DNA of 64,000 nucleotides, taken from an uncultured Tenacibaculum sp. Lineage in GTDB: Bacteria; Bacteroidota; Bacteroidia; Flavobacteriales; Flavobacteriaceae. Numbering within the stretch: the stretch's first letter is position 1; each line of letters opens with the position of its first letter. Below the pieces are notes generated by a model that was not told the origin of the DNA, ran no database searches, and worked only from the letters and a program-made list of their open reading frames with translations. Location of the stretch: positions 62,001 through 126,000 of the forward strand of contig CANLMR010000002.1 of assembly GCA_947492185.1 (NCBI GenBank), read 5' to 3'. A program made the translations under genes and the position numbers. Positions 1-7,521 of the stretch are shown here, one piece after another.

Positions 1-1
1 A

Positions 2-1852
2 GGATTACAAAAAGTAGATTACAACTACAATGTACGCGGATGGTTAACAAATATTAACGACGATGTGGTAAATGACAATGATTTGTTTAACTTTAGCATA
101 CAATACAACGACCCAAGTGTGGAGCTAAACAAGCGTTTATATAATGGTAATATTGCCCAAACTAGCTGGCAAACACAAAATGTAGATAATACAAGAAAAA
201 CCTACAACTATACCTATGATGCATTAAATAGAATTACACATGCGGGAGGTATTACAAATAGGTATAATGCAGCTTACAGTTATGATAAAAATGGAAACAT
301 TAATAGTCTTATCAGAAAAGGGCATGTAAACACAGATGCTACTATTTTTGGTACTATGGATGATTTGGCTTATAATTATGATTCGGGAAATAAATTGCTA
401 AAAGTAGTTGAAAAAACAGGAAGTAAAACTTTTGGCTTTAAAGATGGAACAAATACAGGTAATGATTATACATACGACGCCAATGGGAATATGAAAAGTG
501 ATGCCAATAAAAACATTGGTAACATCGAGTATAATCATTTGAACTTACCTAAGTTTATTGAAATTAATTCCGCACCTGATGAAATAGAATATATTTATGA
601 TGCGAGTGGTGTTAAGCTTAGAAAAATTGTCAATAAAGATGGTAGTCCTACAGTTACAACAGATTACGCAGGCAACCACATTTACGAAAACGGAAACCTA
701 CAATTCTTTAACCACGCAGAAGGTTATACACAACCTGTCATTGCGAGCGGTAGCGCGGCAATCTCATCATTTGACTACGTTTACCAATACAAAGACCATT
801 TAGGAAACATACGTTTATCGTATACAGATAACAATAATGATGGTGTAATTACAGCAAGTACAGAAATTATTGAAGAAAAGAATTACTATCCCTTTGGACT
901 ACAACATAAAGGGTATAATGATACTACTTTAAGTATTGGAAACTCAACTGCGCAGAAGTTTGGATACAATGGTGTTGAACTTAATGAAAGTCTAGGGTTA
1001 GATCTAATGGAGATGGACGTGCGTATGTATGATTCAGCCATTGCTAGATTTAATGGGATTGACCCTGTTACTCATTACTCACAAGGAACAAGTGTTGCGT
1101 TTGATAATAACCCTATATTTTGGGCTGATCCAAGTGGAGCTGATGCTACTACAGGTGGTGCTGATTGGTCTGGATTTGAGTTAGGTCAAGGTAGAGACTT
1201 TTATAAGAATAAAAATAGTTCATCAAATAATGAATCTACTGAAGAATCAAGTGAAACATCAGAAAGTACCGAAGGAAAAGTGTTAAATCCAGATGGAACT
1301 TGTTGTGCATCAAGCGGTACTTCTAGTAGTGTAGAAACTAAAACAACAGTTGAACATCAAAAAAGATGGAAAGAACTGACAAAAGAAGAACAAGAAGAAC
1401 TTAATAAAACTGCTAAGGAGATTCTTATATTTGTAGGAACATCAGCAATACCAGTAGGTTGGATTTTTAAAGGAGGTAGATGGGTATTTCTTGCTTACAA
1501 AGCGAATAAAGCTGTAAAAGGAGGTAGGTTTCTCGTCAATTCTAATAAGTTTAATTATTTTTTTGGTAGAGTAGTTACTGGTAACGCTCACAATATAGCT
1601 AGATCTGCACAAAACCTTAAAGATTTGACGACATTAGGTATTAAAACAGAAACACAATTGATGAAGGTATTTGGGAAGGCATTTACAAATGGTAAAACTG
1701 TTAGTACAATGACAAATAATTTTGGTACAACAGTTGTAAAAAGTATTAAAATAGGGAAAAAAGGTCAAGTTAATGTTAGCTTTTTTTACAAGGGAGGTAA
1801 TATGTCTTCGGCTCCAAGCGTAACAACAATAATTCCAAAAATATTTAAATAA
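2..1852 (+). CDS. RHS repeat protein with C-terminal toxin-like tip (5' end outside window)
   Basis: The reading frame is open to the left edge of the window, so this is the 3' part of a large RHS/YD-repeat protein; the GTG at 65 is only an internal codon. RHS proteins form a hollow shell around a C-terminal effector released after self-cleavage. YD-type repeats (YTYDALNRI, YSYDKNGNI, YTYDANGNM) run through the first 200 codons. The RHS core follows (YKDHLGNIRLSY, YYPFGLQHKGY, GYNGVELNESLGLDLMEMD, ARFNGIDP, NPIFWADPSGAD). The variable tip starts after DPSGAD, about residue 360 counted from codon 65, and is about 235 residues long: a Ser/Glu-rich linker, a hydrophobic stretch (ILIFVGTSAIPVGWIF), then a basic domain with GNAHNIARSAQN. 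I do not recognise the tip family; a nuclease or other polymorphic toxin is an inference. The stop overlaps the ATG of the next gene by one base. Confidence 0.93.
   Translation, partial: GLQKVDYNYNVRGWLTNINDDVVNDNDLFNFSIQYNDPSVELNKRLYNGNIAQTSWQTQNVDNTRKTYNYTYDALNRITHAGGITNRYNAAYSYDKNGNINSLIRKGHVNTDATIFGTMDDLAYNYDSGNKLLKVVEKTGSKTFGFKDGTNTGNDYTYDANGNMKSDANKNIGNIEYNHLNLPKFIEINSAPDEIEYIYDASGVKLRKIVNKDGSPTVTTDYAGNHIYENGNLQFFNHAEGYTQPVIASGSAAISSFDYVYQYKDHLGNIRLSYTDNNNDGVITASTEIIEEKNYYPFGLQHKGYNDTTLSIGNSTAQKFGYNGVELNESLGLDLMEMDVRMYDSAIARFNGIDPVTHYSQGTSVAFDNNPIFWADPSGADATTGGADWSGFELGQGRDFYKNKNSSSNNESTEESSETSESTEGKVLNPDGTCCASSGTSSSVETKTTVEHQKRWKELTKEEQEELNKTAKEILIFVGTSAIPVGWIFKGGRWVFLAYKANKAVKGGRFLVNSNKFNYFFGRVVTGNAHNIARSAQNLKDLTTLGIKTETQLMKVFGKAFTNGKTVSTMTNNFGTTVVKSIKIGKKGQVNVSFFYKGGNMSSAPSVTTIIPKIFK
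857..963 (+). repeat. RHS core direct repeat, copy 1
   Basis: These 107 bases recur at 7528-7634 (constant offset 6671) with one difference, C892 against T7563. After 963 the copies fall to clearly lower identity, although the protein motifs continue to DPSGAD. Both copies are read in the same frame, starting at the codon AGT of S-T-E-I-I-E-E-K. The abrupt change in identity suggests recent exchange at this point. Confidence 0.93.
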
Positions 1853-2292
1853 TGAATTTAGAATATATAAAAGAAGAAGAGTATGAAAATACTCAAGCAA
1901 TAAATTTGTTTCTTGAAGATGAATATAGTAGATCGTTTGGTAAGTTTAGTTTAGGTAATATTAATTATAAGTTAGCATGGAGAAGTGATATTATAGTACC
2001 AAAAATTAAACAAATAAATGAAGAATTATTTTTTATTGGAATAGATAATGATATAGCTTTTTTGAATCCAGATTCTAAAGTAACTAAACTAAAACTTAAA
2101 TGGAATTTTTTTGATTTTTATGAGTTGGATAATAAACTTTATGTAGTCACTGAACTTTCAGTTTTAATATTTGACCCTTTAACTTTACAATTGATTGAAG
2201 AGAAAGAATATCCAGACATCATAAATGATATAGAAGTTTTAAATAATAAGCTTCAATTAACTTGTATGGACGGTACATTACATATTGTATAG
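1852..2292 (+). CDS. Putative immunity protein for the RHS tip
   Basis: A 146-residue, acidic, soluble protein with no signal peptide or membrane segment. Its ATG shares one base with the RHS stop codon (TAATG), the coupled arrangement typical of polymorphic toxin-immunity pairs. The second half has short beta-strand-like hydrophobic repeats (FFIGIDNDIAFLNP, LYVVTELSVLIFDP, LQLTCMDGTLHIV) that resemble partial beta-propeller blades. The immunity role is inferred from position, size and charge; I do not recognise the family. The gene is followed by a REP-like hairpin and a terminator. Confidence 0.75.
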   Translation: MNLEYIKEEEYENTQAINLFLEDEYSRSFGKFSLGNINYKLAWRSDIIVPKIKQINEELFFIGIDNDIAFLNPDSKVTKLKLKWNFFDFYELDNKLYVVTELSVLIFDPLTLQLIEEKEYPDIINDIEVLNNKLQLTCMDGTLHIV

Positions 2293-2301
2293 CCCTAGCT
2301 C

Positions 2302-2322
2302 CCGCCAGTTTGTAACTGGTGG
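2302..2322. repeat. REP-like hairpin, copy A
   Basis: CCGCCAGTT, loop TGT, AACTGGTGG: a 9-bp stem with one mismatch or wobble. The hairpin and about 100 bases after it recur at 9294-9413 behind the second toxin-immunity pair, so the same element marks the end of both cassettes. Confidence 0.8.
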
Positions 2323-2397
2323 CGAGTATGAGTAAGCGTAGTACGCTATACTCAAAACCACAACATAAAGGTTTTATAGAGTAAATACTAATTCAAG

Positions 2398-2423
2398 AAG
2401 ATGTACTTAGGTGCATCTTTTTG
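2398..2423 (+). terminator. Rho-independent terminator after the RHS/immunity pair
   Basis: AAGATGTAC, loop TTAG, GTGCATCTT then a T run: a 9-bp stem with one wobble pair. It ends three bases before the stop codon of the convergent recombinase gene. A second copy at 9393-9413 has lost the T run. Confidence 0.75.
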
Positions 2424-2426
2424 TTT

Positions 2427-3260
2427 TTATAAAGGATGAAACTTGATGATGTTTTGTTTGAGTTGTTCTATGTCAGTTGTCAAGTATCGTTCTGTAGAGC
2501 TGATGTATTTGTGACCTGATAGATATTGAACTTTTCTTAGATTATGTTGTTTCAACCATAGTTTGATGTTAGAAGTTCTTATTAAAGTGAATGATGTTTG
2601 TTGTTTTGTTAGTTTTTTACTGATTTGATTCAAGATACTTCTAGTACAATTGCTTTGTTTATCAGTTACAATTAACAAGTTACTTGAGTTGTTGAACTGA
2701 TTTCTGATGTTATCAATGTAGTTTTTTAAATCGATCAATTGTTTGATGTGAATTTTTAGTATTCTACTATTCGATTTTTTACTTTTTTGAATTGTAATTG
2801 TCATGTTATTAAAGTCTACATCATCAATTTTTATGTGTTTTAACTCATAGCTGTGAATACCTTGAAATACAAACAGTCCTATTACTATTTTATCTCTAAT
2901 TGATGTCTTAGATTCGTTATATATCCAATCAAGATATAATTGTTCTAATTCAATAGCTGTCATTGTATTTGAACTAATCTGTGTAGGCTTTCTCTTTAAT
3001 TTTACTTTTACAGGATTGTTTTTGACATTCAAGAAGTTGTAGTAATGACGAATAGCTATCAAATGTCCATTTGTAGATTTTTCATTATTTGTTTTTTGTA
3101 GTTGTTTTACAAAAGACAGTACTGTTTTGTATGTTGCTGATTTGACACTTATTCTCTTTGATTTGACAAAAGATAAATACTTTTTAGTCATACGTATGTA
3201 ACTGTAGATAGAACTTTGTGTAAAACCTTTATTTTGAAGATACGTTGTAAAGTGTTTCAT
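2427..3260 (-). CDS. Tyrosine recombinase/integrase, variant active site
   Basis: 277 residues. An N-terminal SAM-like DNA-binding domain (about 1-90) is followed by a phage-integrase catalytic domain. The C-terminal end is well preserved: LSGHKYISSTERYLT supplies the second His and the nucleophilic Tyr, and LIRTSNIK supplies the second Arg. The first catalytic Arg is not obvious: the family's GLRxxEL box reads GIHSYEL here. The His two to three residues before the second Arg also seems to be Thr. It may be an accessory partner of the intact recombinase encoded just upstream, 55 bases away on the same strand. It sits in a recombinase block between the two RHS tips. Confidence 0.88.
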   Translation of the reverse strand: MKHFTTYLQNKGFTQSSIYSYIRMTKKYLSFVKSKRISVKSATYKTVLSFVKQLQKTNNEKSTNGHLIAIRHYYNFLNVKNNPVKVKLKRKPTQISSNTMTAIELEQLYLDWIYNESKTSIRDKIVIGLFVFQGIHSYELKHIKIDDVDFNNMTITIQKSKKSNSRILKIHIKQLIDLKNYIDNIRNQFNNSSNLLIVTDKQSNCTRSILNQISKKLTKQQTSFTLIRTSNIKLWLKQHNLRKVQYLSGHKYISSTERYLTTDIEQLKQNIIKFHPL

Positions 3261-3315
3261 TTTTGAGTGATTGAATTTCTATTTTCATATTCTTTTCAAT
3301 AGAAAAATAGAAAAA

Positions 3316-4182
3316 TCATTGATGATAAATGTGAGTGTAGATTTGAGTACTTTGCAATGAACTATGACCTAAGAATTGACTAATGTCGTAGATAGACATG
3401 TTTTGTTCAAGAAGATGTGTAGCAATACTATGACGTAAACTGTGTAATCCTATATTCTTGTCAATCATTGCTTTTTTACACAATACTTTTAGTCTTTTGA
3501 ATAAAGATTGACTTTGAATTCGTTCTCCTCTGTTACTAATAAGAAGTGTCTTTCTTAGTTTATGTTTTTTGTTTAGTCTTCTTCTTCCAATATTGATGTA
3601 GTTTCTTAATATGTGATGTGTATGTTGTGTAAAAGGCACATATCGTTGTTTGTTTCCTTTGCCTTTTCTTACAAATAGAATGTTTGATGTAAAGTCAATG
3701 TCGTTTATTTCAACATGTAATGCTTCATTTCTTCTCAATCCACAACTATAATACAATGATAACATTGCTTTATCTCTCAATCCTACTTTTGTATTGTCAC
3801 ATACTTCAAATAATCTTTTTATCTCATCAGTTGTTAGTATTGTTTTTTGTTTACTATCATTTTCTAAATACGTAAGATGTTCAGTAGAAACATTTAAATT
3901 ATGTATGTGAAGTAAGAATGTACTGAATCGTTTTAAACTAATGATGTAACTATTGATGTGAATATTTGTTCGTTTTCGTTTTGTTCTCTTACTTATAGAT
4001 GTTTGCAAGTGTTGTATAAACTCATCTACATGTTTTTTAGATATTCTTTGAACTCTTACATTGCTATACAGTAGAAAATGATGTATTTGATTTGGAGAAT
4101 TGTAGCAAACTATATCACTATAGTTTAATGTGTTTAAATACTCTCTATACTGTGTTATGATTTTATGATACTTCATTGTCAA
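3316..4182 (-). CDS. Tyrosine recombinase, XerC/D-like, complete active site
   Basis: 288 residues. The N-terminal core-binding domain covers about 1-100 (EYLNTLNYS, KRTNIHINSYIISLKRF). The catalytic domain shows all expected boxes: first Arg in YYSCGLRRNEALHV, Lys in VRKGKGNKQRYVPF, H-x-x-R in GLHSLRHSIATHLL, second His in FLGHSSLQSTQIYTHIY, which also holds the Tyr. It should cut and rejoin DNA at a specific site; the substrate is unknown, but inverted repeats and a 156-bp palindrome lie in the same block. It is encoded between the variant tyrosine recombinase and the serine recombinase on one strand. Confidence 0.93.
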   Translation of the reverse strand: MTMKYHKIITQYREYLNTLNYSDIVCYNSPNQIHHFLLYSNVRVQRISKKHVDEFIQHLQTSISKRTKRKRTNIHINSYIISLKRFSTFLLHIHNLNVSTEHLTYLENDSKQKTILTTDEIKRLFEVCDNTKVGLRDKAMLSLYYSCGLRRNEALHVEINDIDFTSNILFVRKGKGNKQRYVPFTQHTHHILRNYINIGRRRLNKKHKLRKTLLISNRGERIQSQSLFKRLKVLCKKAMIDKNIGLHSLRHSIATHLLEQNMSIYDISQFLGHSSLQSTQIYTHIYHQ

Positions 4183-4232
4183 AAAAACGTAGATTTATTT
4201 GATTGATAATTGACATTAAGAAACGTCACTAT

Positions 4233-4826
4233 TTATGCGACATTAGAATTTACATTATTACAGGACGATTTTTTGAGCGTGTAATTCAATCTTTTTCTCT
4301 TGTTTTGTTTTGATTTTAATAGTTGTTCACTTCTTTTTTGATATCCTATAGTACTACGTTTAGTTTTGTCTTTACTTCCTTTAGGACGTCCTAGCTTCTT
4401 TCCTTGAGATTTTACACGTTGTAATCCATCTAATGTTCTTTGACGTATGATTTCTCTTTCGAATTCTGCAAATGCAGAGAGTATATTAAAATGAAGCTTT
4501 CCTGTTGCAGTAGAGAAGTCTAAGTTTTCTGTATAGCTATGAAAAACAATGTCTTTGTTGACAAGTTCATTGATTTCTAAGATGAGTTCTCTGCTACTTC
4601 TTGCCCAACGATCTAGTTTATATACAATTACTCCATCAAACTTTCTTTTTCTAAGAAGATTAAGTAATTGTTTCTTTACAGGTCGAGTGTTACGTGAAGA
4701 TTGTACTTCTTCAAATACAGTAAATTGTATGTTTTGAGAATAGCAATACTGTTTAAGTAGTAATTTTTGATTTTCATTATGTTGATTGTGTGTAGATACA
4801 CGCACATAGATTGCGAAGTTATTCAT
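4233..4826 (-). CDS. Serine recombinase (resolvase/invertase family)
   Basis: 197 residues. The N-terminal resolvase domain starts with IYVRVSTHNQ, placing the catalytic Ser at residue 11. KLDRWARSSREL gives the conserved arginines, and the long E helix follows (ILSAFAEFEREIIRQRT). After GRPKGSKDKTKRS the C-terminal part is short and basic rather than a full Hin-type helix-turn-helix, so DNA binding may be unusual. The start lies 6 bases from a perfect inverted repeat that could be an operator or resolution half-site. It is transcribed in the same direction as both tyrosine recombinases. Roles could be dimer resolution of an excised circle or inversion. Confidence 0.93.
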   Translation of the reverse strand: MNNFAIYVRVSTHNQHNENQKLLLKQYCYSQNIQFTVFEEVQSSRNTRPVKKQLLNLLRKRKFDGVIVYKLDRWARSSRELILEINELVNKDIVFHSYTENLDFSTATGKLHFNILSAFAEFEREIIRQRTLDGLQRVKSQGKKLGRPKGSKDKTKRSTIGYQKRSEQLLKSKQNKRKRLNYTLKKSSCNNVNSNVA

Positions 4827-4832
4827 TTTATA

Positions 4833-4860
4833 ATGTTTACAGTTTTAATGATGTAAACAT
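4833..4860. promoter_or_regulatory. Inverted repeat upstream of the serine recombinase
   Basis: ATGTTTACA, 10-base spacer, TGTAAACAT: perfect 9-bp arms directly before the recombinase start codon at 4826. The position fits an autoregulatory operator or a recombination half-site; the sequence alone does not decide. Confidence 0.6.
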
Positions 4861-4901
4861 CAGTATTACAATATGATATAACAACATAGTACTATCTCCA
4901 A

Positions 4902-4929
4902 TAAAAAACAGTCTGAAAAATCAGACTGT
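4902..4929 (-). terminator. Terminator of the Rep-like gene
   Basis: On the minus strand: ACAGTCTG, loop ATTTTT, CAGACTGT, then a run of six T. The 8-bp stem is perfect, and the hairpin lies 47 bases past the stop codon of the winged-helix gene at 4976, separating it from the recombinase genes. Confidence 0.8.
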
Positions 4930-4975
4930 CAATTACTATTTTTATATTGTACACAATAAAAATATAAAATTGATG

Positions 4976-5554
4976 CTATAGAATCTTACCTTGTTTAGAA
5001 AATGTACATGTCACAATTCGTTTTTGTTTTGTACCATATCCTGCAACTACTTTATATGATTTGAGAAGATTGTTATCGTCTAACTCTTTTGTCCATTTAC
5101 TAACACTTTGAACACTACATCCTAATTTATTAGCAGTAAACTCCCTACTTGCAAAGTAAGATTTCTTCCCTTTACTGATAGAGTTGTATTCTCCCCATAA
5201 TAATTTGCTTCCTGTAGATAGATTCTTATTGTTATAAATCCAATAGGGTATCACTACGTCTCTTGCATCTCCTTTTTCTACAAACAAATCAATGTCGTTT
5301 AAATAATAGATTCTGTTTTGTTTTCTTAGTATTCCTACTTCAATAAGATGTTTTCTACTTCTTGATACAATGTTTTTATGTAGATGTAGTAACTCACTTA
5401 TTTCAGTATTGAGTAATCTGTTATGTTCCATTTTATCTACAAAGTAGAAATCAAATCCTAAGATGAGTTTATCATTAAAACTTAAAGAATAATCTGTTAA
5501 TATTTTACTAGGTATCAGTAGTGAATACTTTTTGTTTTTGTGATTGTTGTCCAT
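4976..5554 (-). CDS. Double winged-helix protein, replication-initiator-like
   Basis: 192 residues, no signal peptide. Two similar winged-helix units can be seen. The first is about residues 15-75 (LSFNDKLILGFDFYF, TEISELLHLHKNIVSRSRKHL). The second is about 95-175 (LSTGSKLLWGEYNSI, FTANKLGCSVQSVSKWTKEL). Two tandem winged helices are the plan of plasmid and phage replication initiators, and four iteron-like repeats with a 22-23 bp period lie 134 bases upstream of the start. I therefore infer a Rep protein of a plasmid-like or excisable element; a plain transcription regulator is the alternative. It has its own terminator and neighbours three recombinase genes. Confidence 0.7.
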   Translation of the reverse strand: MDNNHKNKKYSLLIPSKILTDYSLSFNDKLILGFDFYFVDKMEHNRLLNTEISELLHLHKNIVSRSRKHLIEVGILRKQNRIYYLNDIDLFVEKGDARDVVIPYWIYNNKNLSTGSKLLWGEYNSISKGKKSYFASREFTANKLGCSVQSVSKWTKELDDNNLLKSYKVVAGYGTKQKRIVTCTFSKQGKIL

Positions 5555-5687
5555 ACCTTTATTTAACTTGACAAAAAGAAGTAGTATTGTATCTCACCAC
5601 AAACCACTACTTCTTTTTCCTTTTTTATAACTTTCGTTATAATAGTTGATGTGTCAAAATTTAGACAGTAATATAAATAGTAAAAAC

Positions 5688-5779
5688 ATAATCACCAAAC
5701 ACATACTTCTATAATCACTTTTTATATACTTCAATTATCACTAAAAATAGATTTCATTATCACCTTTTAGAGACGTATA
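5688..5779. repeat. Four iteron-like direct repeats (candidate origin)
   Basis: Four units start at 5688, 5711, 5734 and 5756, with periods of 23, 23 and 22 bases. Each begins ATAATCAC or ATTATCAC, and the first two also share A-TACTTC near their ends. Helical-turn spacing, AT-rich flanks and position upstream of the double winged-helix gene are the hallmarks of Rep-binding iterons. Apart from this and the hairpin at 5859, the gap 5555-6076 shows nothing I can name. Confidence 0.65.
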
Positions 5780-5858
5780 TATAACAAGCTAATTAAATAT
5801 GAATAGTTAATAATAGTAATTAGAGTGTATTTTATTAAACAATAAAATATAAGAAAGA

Positions 5859-5928
5859 GACAGTGAACTCCTTTGTTGTCATGACTTCGTCATACAACGT
5901 AACAGTCATTCTCTGTCGTTCTCTTTTT
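5859..5928 (+). ncRNA. Candidate structured RNA or attenuator with terminal T run
   Basis: An outer stem GACAG-T-GAA / TTC-T-CTGTC (5859-5867 with 5909-5917) encloses a hairpin GTTGTCATGAC, TTC loop, GTCATACAAC (5875-5898, one bulge). A T run follows at 5924-5930. It lies in the 522-base gap between the Rep-like gene and the hypothetical gene, read opposite to both. It could be a countertranscript-like RNA, a terminator or a folded recombination site. Confidence 0.4.
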
Positions 5929-6076
5929 TTAATTCTATTTGAGTGAATAAAAACTAGAAGTTGTAAGTGTTCAAGTTATAGAGATTATATACTCATCAAA
6001 TTTTAAAGTTTTAGTAAGTAGAATGATACAATACTTATTAAATGTATTTAAGTGTTTTATTTCTTAATGAGTGATA

Positions 6077-6493
6077 CTAATTAGAAAGTAAAAATACACA
6101 ACGATTGTTTGATACATCATCAATATACATTAGTTGACAATCTTGCTCAATACTATAGAACTTTTGTGTGTGATAAATACCATTATGTTGTATAACCAAT
6201 TCATCAATGAAGTTCTTAATTTCTAGTATTTCATTTTTAGTAAGAATATTACAAACAGCTTGTGATACTTCAAAATATCCATTGAAACAATTATCATATT
6301 GTTTATTACTGACTTCAAATAGATATTCTATGTTGTTTTTAAAATGATAACAACTTATTAAATATCCTAACTGTTCAAATGAGTAGTTTAAGTGTTTTGA
6401 GATACAGTCATTGCTATATTTTAAACTTTTAAGATATAGATATGTATTGTAATGAGATAATTGATTGTTTTGATTATTTAAGATAGCTGTCAT
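6077..6493 (-). CDS. Hypothetical protein of the mobile block
   Basis: 138 residues, no signal peptide or clear membrane segment. It begins with an Asn/Gln-rich stretch, contains several Tyr and Cys residues, and is probably largely helical (YLYLKSLKYSNDCISKHLNY could form a helix-turn-helix-like start). I recognise no family. It lies alone between two noncoding stretches inside the recombinase block, on the same strand as the recombinases and the Rep-like gene. Confidence 0.6.
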   Translation of the reverse strand: MTAILNNQNNQLSHYNTYLYLKSLKYSNDCISKHLNYSFEQLGYLISCYHFKNNIEYLFEVSNKQYDNCFNGYFEVSQAVCNILTKNEILEIKNFIDELVIQHNGIYHTQKFYSIEQDCQLMYIDDVSNNRCVFLLSN

Positions 6494-6557
6494 TGTTTTT
6501 AGATAACTATCAGAAATATCTGTTGTATATCTTTTGAAATCATTTGTTATTTACACA

Positions 6558-6579
6558 ACTGGTATACTTGTATGACAAA
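6558..6579 (+). repeat. 22-bp direct repeat, left copy
   Basis: ACTGGTATACTTG followed by TATGACAAA; the partner at 6996-7017 differs at two positions. The two copies flank the small lipoprotein gene, an arrangement that would suit a mobile single-gene cassette. Confidence 0.7.
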
Positions 6580-6586
6580 GTCTATT

Positions 6587-6607
6587 TGAGTGATTACTGA
6601 TCACTCA
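6587..6607. repeat. Perfect hairpin over the lipoprotein stop codon
   Basis: TGAGTGAT, loop TACTG, ATCACTCA: perfect 8-bp arms whose right arm contains the lipoprotein stop codon. There is no T run after it on the minus strand, so it is not a typical terminator. Confidence 0.6.
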
Positions 6608-6901
6608 TTTAGATTTTTTTGTGTATACTTCTCCTTCATTTATCATAGTACTTAAAGACTTCAATGTGTTTTTATCAATGATTTCAAACTTAGCTACACC
6701 TCCATACCAATTAACATATAAATTGTTGTTTTTTATATAGTATGTTCCACTACCTAATAATCCCATATCTACTATTTCATCATCAATTAACAAGCTTTTA
6801 AACATAGAACATTCTTCACAATAAAATTTTCCTTTAATATTAGATGTATTACTGCATGAAGTAAAAAGAATAAGAATTAACAAGAACTTTAAGATTTTCA
6901 T
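6605..6901 (-). CDS. Small lipoprotein, unknown function
   Basis: 98 residues from the ATG at 6901. A longer reading frame reaches 6955, but the internal Met gives a proper lipoprotein signal: MKILKFLLILILFTSCSNTS, with Cys in the lipobox. The mature part is short and beta-rich (GKFYCEECSMFKSLLIDDE, GSGTYYIKNNNLYVNWYG) with a CEEC pair. I do not recognise a family. It is flanked by a 22-bp direct repeat and lies next to the 156-bp palindrome, so it may be cargo of the mobile block. Confidence 0.7.
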   Translation of the reverse strand: MKILKFLLILILFTSCSNTSNIKGKFYCEECSMFKSLLIDDEIVDMGLLGSGTYYIKNNNLYVNWYGGVAKFEIIDKNTLKSLSTMINEGEVYTKKSK

Positions 6902-6962
6902 TGAACTAACATTTTTAAAAACTCTGTTAGTTCCAAACAGAATACATTGATACAAATAAAAA

Positions 6963-7118
6963 AGCGTGGAACTGTAGCCTACTGCTTCGAAAAGTACTGG
7001 TATACTTGCATCACAAATAAACTAAGCCCACGCAAAACGTGAGCGATAAGTTTATTACGTAGTGATGCATTTATAAAATTACCAGTTTCTTCGAATGCTT
7101 ATCGTAATAACTAACGCT
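6963..7118. repeat. 156-bp imperfect palindrome, recombination-site-like
   Basis: Inverted pairs in order from the outside: AGCGT/ACGCT (6963, 7114), TTCGAA/TTCGAA (6986, 7090), ACTGGTA/TACCAGT (6996, 7080), GCATCAC/GTGATGC (7008, 7062), AATAAACT/AGTTTATT (7016, 7049). The loop contains CCCACGC and GCGTGGA-related bases. The left arm includes the second copy of the 22-bp direct repeat. Long imperfect palindromes of this kind are substrates of tyrosine recombinases acting on folded DNA, but the end boxes do not fit the integron attC consensus. Confidence 0.7.
6996..7017 (+). repeat. 22-bp direct repeat, right copy
   Basis: ACTGGTATACTTG followed by CATCACAAA, two differences from 6558-6579. 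This copy lies in the left arm of the 156-bp palindrome. Confidence 0.7.
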
Positions 7119-7183
7119 ATATAATATTTTAACTATTGTAAAATTACAAAGAATTTAATTCACTCTTTGAGAAATTAAACACT

Positions 7184-7251
7184 TTCTACTGTTCAAAGTA
7201 TTATGAGTTCAATAGTAGAAATTCTTTCTTTAAATAAGATAGCTATCTTAA
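7184..7251. repeat. Inverted repeat and 16-bp perfect palindrome upstream of the headless RHS tip
   Basis: TTTCTACT (7184) pairs with AGTAGAAA (7215). Further right, TAAGATAGCTATCTTA (7236-7251) is a perfect palindrome. The stretch 7119-7521 has no gene I can support; these symmetric sites, 280 to 340 bases before the RHS repeat, are candidate recombinase or regulator sites. Confidence 0.45.
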
Positions 7252-7521
7252 TTGTAGAATCTCTTTTTGTTCAAGTATTGATTCTCTTACTGATTCTGTA
7301 GTTTCTAAGTAGGTGCTTCTTGTTCTCGTAGGTTGATTTAAAATATTGATAAAGAATCGAGTTTGAGATAGAATTATCTGATTTCACTTATCAAAAACAA
7401 GTGATTTTTATAGAGTAATTCTACTACAATTTCTATATTTGTTACAAGTTCTTTGAAAAGAAAAAGTAGTATTTACGTTGTTGAATTCTATACAGTATCT
7501 CATATTTATTTATGGTGTTAA

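Noticed and set aside
6605..6955. Long version of the small lipoprotein
   Set aside because: The extra 18 residues precede a perfect lipoprotein signal peptide and would spoil it; the start at 6901 is better.
6963..7118. Integron attC site
   Set aside because: The long palindrome has the right shape, but the ends (AGCGTGG and CTAACGCT) do not show the R'' RYYYAAC and R' GTTRRRY boxes in the needed orientation, and neither tyrosine recombinase shows an obvious IntI-specific insertion.
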